Positions 6,204-12,775 of a DNA stretch of 22,015 nt are shown piece after piece (within the stretch, counting starts at the first letter, position 1; each line of letters opens with the position of its first letter). The stretch covers positions 1 through 22,015 of the forward strand of contig JBBRUV010000027.1 of assembly GCA_038247465.1 (NCBI GenBank), written 5' to 3'. The notes under the pieces are model-generated. The model had not been told where the DNA came from and searched no databases. It saw nothing but the letters and a program-made list of their open reading frames with translations. The translations under genes were made by a program, and so were the position numbers. The DNA comes from JBBRNH01 sp038247465 (lineage in GTDB: Bacteria; Bacteroidota; Bacteroidia; Cytophagales; Spirosomataceae).

Positions 6204-8174
6204 CTATTCCCCACTTAACGCCTTCAAATTCCGGGTGGCTTCTTCGTAATCAGGTTTGAGGGCGAGGGCCTGCCGAATGTCGGCGATGGCACCGGGGCGG
6301 TCGCCGAGATTAAACCGGCATACGCCCCGGTTGTGCAACGCAATAGCATCGGCGGGTTTGTATTGCAGCACAAAATCATAATCGGCTTTGGCAGCAGCGT
6401 ACTCTTTGGTCTGCAACAGCGCGAAACCCCGGCTCTGACGAATGAGCGTGTCTTTTTCGGGCGTTTTGCGAAGGGCAACGTTAAAATCACGCACAGCATC
6501 GGCGGGCCTGATGCGCATGAGCGTAATGCCCCGGTTGTAATAAATATCACTTTTGGTGCTGTCTAATGCAAGGGCCTGATCAAACATGGCAGATGCTTTT
6601 ACTACATCGCCTTTCAGCCCGTAGGCATTACCCAGCCCTTCATAAACGTGATAGCGGGTGGTGCCGCCATCCAGAGCTGCCGAAAACTGCGCGATGGCTT
6701 TATCAATCTCATTGCGTTTGCCGTAGTAGTCGCCTAAACCCTCGTGAATCTGGTCATTGTCAGGAAAATACTCGAGAGCATTGAACCACAGCGTTTCGGT
6801 GTTTTTCCAGATTAAAACCTGTTTGCTGGTCTGGTAAAAACATACAACGGCAAACACGCCCACCCCCACCCGAAACGCCAGCCGATTGGTTAGATTAGAC
6901 CGGGTACGCTGTTCGAGTGCGGTCATTAACCAGAATAACAACCCGAAATACGGCAGGTAACTGTAACGATCAGCCATATACGCGGCACCGACCGTCATGA
7001 ACTGCAAAACCAAGAAAATAGTGACTAAAAAGAACGCCATTCCGAACGCCAGCATCCGCCAATTTTGCCAAAACGCCCGGCCCATAATGGCGAAATAGGC
7101 CAGAAGGCCTGCCGGCCCAAACCAAAAATGCGCCGGAATAGTCTGGAAAACAGCGGGGTAAGGGTAGAACGCCGACTGGTGAATCGGCACCAGCAAGCGC
7201 ACCAGATACATCACAAAACCATACGATCCATATACCAACCACCGCCAGGCAAACGGCTCCTGCCCAACGGCATCTTTTTTCTGACCCAGCACCGTGAGCA
7301 GGCCCCCGGCATCGCCCCCGCGCTGTACCTGCAACGCCATCCAGCCAAAAAACAAAGCAATAGCAAAAAATGGTAATTTTTCGAGCCAGACAGCCCGGTT
7401 TTTCAGATCGCGGCCTTCCAGATAATCAAGCAGCAACAGCACCACCGGGAGCACCACCGCCATTGCTTTCGAGAGGCAACTCAGTACAGACAGTCCGCCC
7501 GTCAGCAGCATCCAGGCTACTTTTTCGGTGCGTCGGTAGCGGACGTAACTCAAACAGGCGAGCAGAAAAAACAGGGTGTACAGCACGTCTTTGCGCTCCG
7601 AGACCCAGATTACTGATTCGACGTGCATGGGGTGCAGGCCCCAAACTAACGCCGTCAGAAAAGCGGCCAACTGATTTTGTTTTGAGAGCCGCCCCGCCAG
7701 CGCAAACACCAGCAGGGTATTAATGATATGCAACATCACGTTGGTAATAATAAACGACCCGGCTCCGGGGCCAAACATAACCGCGTTCCAGTAAAGCGTG
7801 GTCATGGTGAGGGGGTGATAATTGAGGGCGATGGGGGTGCGCCAGAGGGCCGCTAACGAGCGCGTGGCGGGGTTGGTCAAAAAGCGATTCTCGACCACAT
7901 ATTCCATGTCGTCCCAGTCAACAAAGTCATTTCCGAACCCAAACGAGAACGCAATCAGCACCAAAATAGCCAGCGCAACGGGCAAGCCGTAGCGCAGTAA
8001 CGGATTTTGGGTTGCCAATGATGCAGTCAGGGTTGCCTTAGAATGCGTAACAGGAGTGCCTAACAGCGGCTGAACCGTCAATTGCCCAGTGCGGTTGGCC
8101 GTTGGCTGACGGTCGGTGGACTGGGCAAGTTGAGCCGTTTTTTTAAGTGATTTGGCAGGTTTACGGGCGGCCAT
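6204..8174 (-). CDS. TMTC-like membrane protein with C-terminal TPRs (GT-C superfamily-like)
   Basis: The 656-residue product has a basic N-terminal cytoplasmic tail (1-60), about ten or eleven membrane helices (60-455) and five tetratricopeptide repeats (about 465-656). The first external loop carries FVDWDDMEYVVEN, the acidic pair typical of GT-C glycosyltransferases. It is followed by ALNYHPLTM, and later WGLHPMHVESVIWVSERKDV, segments shared with TMTC/PMT-like TPR proteins. Members are suspected lipid-linked-sugar-dependent glycosyltransferases with TPRs for partner binding; activity here is inference. It is preceded by the best-matching promoter in the window and followed by an inverted-repeat terminator, so it is probably transcribed alone. 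Confidence 0.85.
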   Translation of the reverse strand: MAARKPAKSLKKTAQLAQSTDRQPTANRTGQLTVQPLLGTPVTHSKATLTASLATQNPLLRYGLPVALAILVLIAFSFGFGNDFVDWDDMEYVVENRFLTNPATRSLAALWRTPIALNYHPLTMTTLYWNAVMFGPGAGSFIITNVMLHIINTLLVFALAGRLSKQNQLAAFLTALVWGLHPMHVESVIWVSERKDVLYTLFFLLACLSYVRYRRTEKVAWMLLTGGLSVLSCLSKAMAVVLPVVLLLLDYLEGRDLKNRAVWLEKLPFFAIALFFGWMALQVQRGGDAGGLLTVLGQKKDAVGQEPFAWRWLVYGSYGFVMYLVRLLVPIHQSAFYPYPAVFQTIPAHFWFGPAGLLAYFAIMGRAFWQNWRMLAFGMAFFLVTIFLVLQFMTVGAAYMADRYSYLPYFGLLFWLMTALEQRTRSNLTNRLAFRVGVGVFAVVCFYQTSKQVLIWKNTETLWFNALEYFPDNDQIHEGLGDYYGKRNEIDKAIAQFSAALDGGTTRYHVYEGLGNAYGLKGDVVKASAMFDQALALDSTKSDIYYNRGITLMRIRPADAVRDFNVALRKTPEKDTLIRQSRGFALLQTKEYAAAKADYDFVLQYKPADAIALHNRGVCRFNLGDRPGAIADIRQALALKPDYEEATRNLKALSGE

Positions 8175-8199
8175 ATACAGTTCAGAAACGATAGGGCAC

Positions 8200-8230
8200 C
8201 AAAACTACCGTTTCAGTGGCGGAATGTCAA
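8200..8230 (-). promoter_or_regulatory. Promoter of the TMTC-like TPR gene
   Basis: On the minus strand TTG (8230-8228) is followed after exactly 20 nt by TAGTTTTG (8207-8200), a full match to the Bacteroidota consensus. The start codon at 8174 is 26 nt downstream of the -7 box. Confidence 0.55.
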
Positions 8231-8296
8231 GCCGGTTAACTGGTTAGCCCAACGACGATAAATCCACGAAACCATCACGTCAAAAAGCGGGCCAGC

Positions 8297-8422
8297 TTAC
8301 CATGGCCACAGCCCCCTGGCAATCAGGTACGGAATCAGGAGCCAGAGCAGCCCTTTAATCAGGAAAAACAGAAAACCGGCCCAGCCAACGCGCTTGAGCC
8401 AGAGTTTGAAACGGTTGTTCAT
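8297..8422 (-). CDS. Small (41-residue) membrane protein
   Basis: ATG at 8422 to TAA at 8297 encodes 41 residues: a basic amphipathic start MNNRFKLWLKRVGWAG, then a hydrophobic helix FLFFLIKGLLWLL and a second hydrophobic stretch ending ARGLWPW. The product is very rich in Trp, Leu and Phe with positive charges at the N-terminus, as expected for a single-pass or hairpin inner-membrane microprotein. It occupies an otherwise empty interval between the TPR gene promoter and the hexosaminidase promoter. I cannot name a family; it could be missed by annotation because of its length. Codon use is ordinary for the region and no competing frame is convincing. Confidence 0.6.
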   Translation of the reverse strand: MNNRFKLWLKRVGWAGFLFFLIKGLLWLLIPYLIARGLWPW

Positions 8423-8438
8423 TCAGGATTCCATTATG

Positions 8439-8470
8439 TTTACCTCCGTAACGTCAAACCAATACCTTTG
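8439..8470 (+). promoter_or_regulatory. Putative promoter of the hexosaminidase gene
   Basis: TACCTTTG at 8463-8470 matches the -7 consensus exactly; TTTA at 8439-8442 is 20 nt upstream as a weak -33 box. This places the transcript start after the first ATG codons of the longer open frame and supports ATG 8505 as the true start. Confidence 0.45.
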
Positions 8471-8504
8471 TAGTTCAAACGCCCCTCATTTTTACGCCCA
8501 GCTC

Positions 8505-10820
8505 ATGAAGCAGTTACTTTTTTTACCTCTTTTTTTTCTTGCTTTCACAACCTTCTCGCAGGATAACGCCTATAATTTAATTCCGTTTCCGGCGCAGTTT
8601 TCGGGCCAAACCGGGCAGTTCACGCTCTCGGCAAGCACCAAAATTGTGGTTACGCCCAAAGATGCCGCCCAAGCCGCAGCCGCTCAGTTGCTCACTAACT
8701 ACCTGAAAACCAATACTGGCCTAACCATTCCGCTTACGTTGGCAACGCCCTCGATGGCAAAAGGTAAGCACCTGTTTTTTGCTGTTCATAAAGCCAAACG
8801 AGTGGGCCCGGAAGGCTACACGCTGGCCGTTACGCCCGACCGCGTGACTATCGAAGCCGAAACGCCCAAAGGTTATTTCTACGCCGTGCAGACGTTGATG
8901 CAGTTGACAAATCCGGTAGCAAAACAGATACCCGCCTGCCAGATTCTTGACCGCCCGCGCTATGCCTATCGGGGAATCATGGTTGACGTGGCGCGGCATT
9001 TTATGCCTGTCTCGTTCATCAAAAAACACATTGATCTGATGGCAATGCACAAGATGAACACCTTTCACTGGCACCTGACCGACGATCAGGGCTGGCGTAT
9101 CGAAATCAAAAAATACCCCAAACTGACCCAAATTGGCTCAAAACGGGCCGAAACACTCGTCGGGCATTATGCCCAGAATTTTCCGCAGCAGTACGACAAA
9201 ACACCATACGGCGGGTTTTATACGCAAGACGAAATCAAAGATGTGGTGCGTTACGCCACGGCCCGGCACGTGACCATCGTGCCGGAAATCGAGATGCCTG
9301 GTCACGCGGTGGCGGCTCTGGCGGCTTACCCGGAGTATTCGTGCGACCCGATAAAGAAGTATGCAGTTGGCACAACGTGGGGTGTTTATGACGATGTTTT
9401 TTGCCCAACCGAACCTACGTTTACGTTTTTGCAGGATGTGCTGACCGAAGTTTTTGCGCTCTTTCCCGGAAAACACGTGCATATCGGCGGAGACGAATGC
9501 CCCAAAACGGCCTGGAAACAGAGCACATTCTGCCAGAATCTAATTAAGAAGCTGAAACTCAAAAATGAGGATGAACTACAATCGTATATCATTCGGCGGA
9601 TTGAGAAATTTGTGACCGGCAAAGGCCGCGCTATCATCGGCTGGGATGAAATATTGGAGGGCGGTTTAGCCCCAAACGCAACCGTGATGAGCTGGCGCGG
9701 CACCGAGGGCGGTATCGAAGCGGCCCGCCAGAAGCACAACGTGGTGATGACCCCCGGCGCGTTTTGTTACCTCGATAAATACCAGGCAAACCCCGCTCAG
9801 GAACCCATGTCCATTGGTGGCTACCTGCCCCTCGAAACTGTGTATAGCTACGAACCAACGTCGGCAGAACTCACGCCCGACCAGCAGAAATACATTCAGG
9901 GCGTGCAGGCTAACCTCTGGACGGAGTACCTCAAAACACCCGAAGCCGTTGAATATATGCTCTGGCCCCGCGCCGTTGCCATCGCCGAGATTGCCTGGAT
10001 GCCCAAACAGGCAGGCCCGCGTAATTTCGAGGATTTTGCCGCCCGCCTGAAGGCCCACCTGCCCCACCTCGACCGGCTGAGCGTGAACTATGCCAAACGG
10101 CTGTTAGATATCCGGGCCGAAACCCAATTCTCAGACGCGGGTGGTTCGGTATCCCGTGATGCGGCACCCCGACAGTTGCAGGTGCGGCTCAATAAACTCG
10201 ACTCTGACAGCAAGATTTTTTATACCCTCAACGGCAAAGAAGCCACCCCCGCCAGCACTGAATACCTCGCGCCGATTACCCTAACCAAAACCACGACCGT
10301 TAAAGCCGTGACTATTCCGGGCGAAACGCCGTTCAGCGAAACATTCTTCATTCATCGCGCCAAAGGCAGACCCTACACTTACACCGAAAACCCCCGTACC
10401 GACTCCGATGCCAAAAAACTCACCGATGGGCAGGTGGCGCAGGCTCCGCAGAGTGTGCGCGAATGGGTTGAAGTCACGGGTAAAGACCTTGACTTTACGA
10501 TTGACCTCGGCGAGATAAAACCCGTGACGAAAGTGTCGGCCAATTTCCTGAAAAAAGTGCTGTTTGGGTATTTTCCGCCCACGTCGGTTGAGGTAGCGTT
10601 ATCGCGTGACGGGCAGGATTTCAAGGAAGCCATTGCTCAGCCCGTGACCTACCCCCTCGAAGGCCCCTGGGCGATCATGTCCGTTGTGGCCGATTTCAAA
10701 ACGTCGAAGGCGCGGTATGTGCGTATCCGGGCCAAAAATGCCGGTCCAATGCCAGCCGCGCTCAGTTTTAGGCCCAACAAAGCGACCACGCTGGCAATTG
10801 ACGAGGTGATTGTGGACTAA
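8505..10820 (+). CDS. Secreted beta-N-acetylhexosaminidase, GH20
   Basis: GH20 enzymes release terminal GlcNAc/GalNAc by substrate-assisted catalysis from chitin-oligosaccharides, glycans or peptidoglycan fragments. The frame is open from 8394, but ATG 8505 is chosen because it starts a signal peptide (KQLLFLPLFFLAFTTFS, cleavage near SQ/DN) and follows the promoter box. Domains in the 771-residue product are the GH20b alpha/beta domain (about 24-148), the catalytic barrel (150-515) with RGIMVDVARHFMP, NTFHWHLTDDQGWR and the catalytic pair D330-E331 in HIGGDECPKTAWK, a chitobiase-like C-terminal beta domain with FYTLNGKEATPAS, and a discoidin (F5/8 type C)-like domain to the end. It is the first gene of a tight run: the ModB-like gene starts 3 nt after its stop. 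Confidence 0.95.
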   Translation: MKQLLFLPLFFLAFTTFSQDNAYNLIPFPAQFSGQTGQFTLSASTKIVVTPKDAAQAAAAQLLTNYLKTNTGLTIPLTLATPSMAKGKHLFFAVHKAKRVGPEGYTLAVTPDRVTIEAETPKGYFYAVQTLMQLTNPVAKQIPACQILDRPRYAYRGIMVDVARHFMPVSFIKKHIDLMAMHKMNTFHWHLTDDQGWRIEIKKYPKLTQIGSKRAETLVGHYAQNFPQQYDKTPYGGFYTQDEIKDVVRYATARHVTIVPEIEMPGHAVAALAAYPEYSCDPIKKYAVGTTWGVYDDVFCPTEPTFTFLQDVLTEVFALFPGKHVHIGGDECPKTAWKQSTFCQNLIKKLKLKNEDELQSYIIRRIEKFVTGKGRAIIGWDEILEGGLAPNATVMSWRGTEGGIEAARQKHNVVMTPGAFCYLDKYQANPAQEPMSIGGYLPLETVYSYEPTSAELTPDQQKYIQGVQANLWTEYLKTPEAVEYMLWPRAVAIAEIAWMPKQAGPRNFEDFAARLKAHLPHLDRLSVNYAKRLLDIRAETQFSDAGGSVSRDAAPRQLQVRLNKLDSDSKIFYTLNGKEATPASTEYLAPITLTKTTTVKAVTIPGETPFSETFFIHRAKGRPYTYTENPRTDSDAKKLTDGQVAQAPQSVREWVEVTGKDLDFTIDLGEIKPVTKVSANFLKKVLFGYFPPTSVEVALSRDGQDFKEAIAQPVTYPLEGPWAIMSVVADFKTSKARYVRIRAKNAGPMPAALSFRPNKATTLAIDEVIVD

Positions 10821-10823
10821 CCC

Positions 10824-11489
10824 ATGACTATTGATTGGACTCCGATTTTCCTGACGCTGAAGTTGGCCACCGTCACAACGCTCTGTTTAGTGGTGATCGG
10901 TGTACCGTTGGCGGGGTGGCTGGCGTTGAGCCGGTTCCGGCTAAAACCACTCGTGGAGGCCATAATCAGTTTGCCGCTGGTGTTGCCACCGTCGGTGATT
11001 GGGTTCTATTTTTTGCTCGCGTTTAGTCCGGCGAGTGGACTGGGCGGCTGGCTGTTGCGCGTTTTTGATGTGCAGATGGTGTTTTCGTTTGGCGGGCTGG
11101 TGGTGGCTTCGTTGGTGTATAGTCTGCCGTTTATGGTGCATCCGGTGCAGGCCGGGCTAGAAAACCTGCCATCGTCGTGGAGCGAAGCGTCGTACACGCT
11201 TGGCCATTCTCCCGTCAAAACGCTGTTTCGGGTACTGCTGCCCAACTGCAAACCGGCCCTGCTGACGGGTGTGGTACTGACCTTTGCTCACACCATCGGC
11301 GAGTTTGGGTTGGTATTGATGATTGGCGGCAACCTGCCCGGCCAAACCCGCGTGGCCTCCATCGCGATTTATGACGAGGTAGAACGCCTGAACTACGATA
11401 CGGCCCATGTTTATTCGGCATTACTGCTTGGTATTTCGCTCCTGATCTTAGTGATGGTCTATCGGTTTAACCGGCGGATAACTGCGTAA
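10824..11489 (+). CDS. modB: ModB-like molybdate-type ABC transporter permease
   Basis: The 221-residue product is a five- to six-helix permease of the ModB/CysTW group, which forms the membrane channel for an oxyanion importer. Supporting features are SLPLVLPPSVIGFYFLL, the EAA-type loop EASYTLGHSPVKTLFRVLLP that contacts the ATPase, and HTIGEFGLVLMIGGNLPGQT followed by SIAIYDEVE, typical of ModB. It starts 3 nt after the hexosaminidase stop and ends 22 nt before the ATPase gene. No ModA-type binding protein is encoded beside it. Molybdate is the likeliest substrate from family resemblance, but tungstate or another oxyanion cannot be excluded. Confidence 0.88.
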   Translation: MTIDWTPIFLTLKLATVTTLCLVVIGVPLAGWLALSRFRLKPLVEAIISLPLVLPPSVIGFYFLLAFSPASGLGGWLLRVFDVQMVFSFGGLVVASLVYSLPFMVHPVQAGLENLPSSWSEASYTLGHSPVKTLFRVLLPNCKPALLTGVVLTFAHTIGEFGLVLMIGGNLPGQTRVASIAIYDEVERLNYDTAHVYSALLLGISLLILVMVYRFNRRITA

Positions 11490-11511
11490 CACACAACCCT
11501 ATTTTTGCCCG

Positions 11512-12330
11512 ATGATTGACTGCCAGTTCGTAATGCCGCGTTTGTTTGCCGATGGTTCGGGAGTGTTGCGGGTGCAGTTTACGTTGCCGGCCCGTAGTTT
11601 GACGATGCTCGTCGGTCCGTCGGGTTCGGGCAAAACCACGCTGCTGCGGTTGCTGGCCGGATTAGAAACACCGGCGCAGGGTCGGCTCGTGGTGAATGAC
11701 AGGGTTTGGAACGATACCGACCAGCGTGTTTTTCTTCCCCCGCAAGACCGCGCCATTGGCTATGTTTTTCAGGATGCAGCCCTGTTTCCGAACATGACTG
11801 TCCGGCAAAATCTGCATTATGCTGCTCCGAAAGACCAACGCGCCTTTGCCGATGAACTCCTCGAACGCACCGGATTAGCCGCCTTTGCCGACCAAAAACC
11901 AACCCGACTGTCGGGCGGGCAGCGGCAACGGGTGGCGTTGGCGCGGGCATTGGTCAGAAAACCCGCCGTGCTGCTCTTAGATGAACCATTTGCGGCTTTA
12001 GACCAACCGGCTAACCAATCTCTGCGCGAGATTCTGCTGCAACTCCACCGTGATCTGGGCATGACCACGCTCCTCGTCAGCCACCACGACACCGACCTGC
12101 AACCTATTGTAGATCAGACACTACGCTTAGACGCGGGGCAATTGCAATCCTTTGCTAAAACCAAAAAACCCGCCCTGTTGGTCACAGAACGGGTTTCGGA
12201 AATTTGGTTTGATGAAATCAGGCAGTGTTGGTGCATCGAAACTGGGACGATGAGTTTTACGGCCTCAAACAGCGAGTGGGCAAGCGTGGCCGTTGGCGAT
12301 GTGATTCAGATTGAAGCGGGTATGCGTTAG
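11512..12330 (+). CDS. modC: ModC-like molybdate-type ABC transporter ATPase
   Basis: The 272-residue product is an ABC ATPase with Walker A GPSGSGKT (35-42), Q-loop FQDAALFPNMTV (86-97), signature LSGGQRQR (133-140), Walker B VLLLDE (153-158) and the H-loop histidine in LLVSHHDTD. It energises the permease encoded just upstream. Canonical ModC is about 350 residues with a C-terminal molybdate-binding (Mop/TOBE) domain. Here only about 60 residues follow the ATPase core, with ASVAVGDVIQIEAG as a minimal TOBE-like end, so the regulatory domain is shortened or absent. The stop codon overlaps that of the convergent Uma2-like gene by 2 nt. Confidence 0.88.
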   Translation: MIDCQFVMPRLFADGSGVLRVQFTLPARSLTMLVGPSGSGKTTLLRLLAGLETPAQGRLVVNDRVWNDTDQRVFLPPQDRAIGYVFQDAALFPNMTVRQNLHYAAPKDQRAFADELLERTGLAAFADQKPTRLSGGQRQRVALARALVRKPAVLLLDEPFAALDQPANQSLREILLQLHRDLGMTTLLVSHHDTDLQPIVDQTLRLDAGQLQSFAKTKKPALLVTERVSEIWFDEIRQCWCIETGTMSFTASNSEWASVAVGDVIQIEAGMR

Positions 12331-12764
12331 TCGAGCAAAGCCCGTAGAGCCACCATGTTGGCCCGTTTTTCAAACGCGGCCCGCACCGGAATCGTGAAGC
12401 CCGAAACGGTCAGGCTGGTGATGGTGTCAGCGATATAATGCGCCCCGACCGAGGCAAACGCCATCGTTGCTGTGTCAAGTTCATACTGCTCGGCACTTTT
12501 GCGAACGGGGTCAATAATCCAGTATCCCCGAACGCCGTGCGCGGCATAGTCCTCAAACTTGATTCCCCCAACGGATGTTGCCCTGTCTTTGCTGGCGGTA
12601 CCTTTCGAAAGGATTTCGACAATCAAATCGGGCGCGGGATGCACCACCATATCATCATCGAAGGGATCGGCGATTTCTTTGTTCCAGAAACAAACATCGG
12701 GTTCATAAACTAAGTGATCATCCGGGGCTTCGAGGAGTTCGGCAACGCGGTTGGTCATTGCCAT
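12327..12764 (-). CDS. Uma2-family (DUF820) endonuclease-like protein, N-terminally truncated
   Basis: Uma2 proteins have a PD-(D/E)XK restriction-endonuclease fold of unclear role. The segment contains YEPDVCFW, then PAPDLIVEILSKGTASKDR, KFEDYAAHGVRGYWIIDP and a C-terminal strand region, so the Asp, Glu and Lys of the putative active site are all present. Family members are usually about 185-200 residues and begin with a helix and strand (ELIDGxIxxMSP). Here ATG 12764 gives only 145 residues and that N-terminal part is missing. The frame is open 30 codons further upstream, but that stretch lies over the end of ccmF and does not look like Uma2. It follows ccmF by 11 nt on the same strand. Confidence 0.7.
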   Translation of the reverse strand: MAMTNRVAELLEAPDDHLVYEPDVCFWNKEIADPFDDDMVVHPAPDLIVEILSKGTASKDRATSVGGIKFEDYAAHGVRGYWIIDPVRKSAEQYELDTATMAFASVGAHYIADTITSLTVSGFTIPVRAAFEKRANMVALRALLD

Positions 12765-12775
12765 AGTCAATGGGT

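Noticed and set aside
7370..7723. 117-codon plus-strand ORF opposite the TPR membrane protein
   Set aside because: It is an antisense artefact with low-complexity Pro/Arg/Ala content.
8394..8504. Upstream start of the hexosaminidase frame (37 extra residues)
   Set aside because: The extension lacks a signal peptide, overlaps the antisense microprotein and lies partly before a consensus promoter box; ATG 8505 gives a proper signal peptide.
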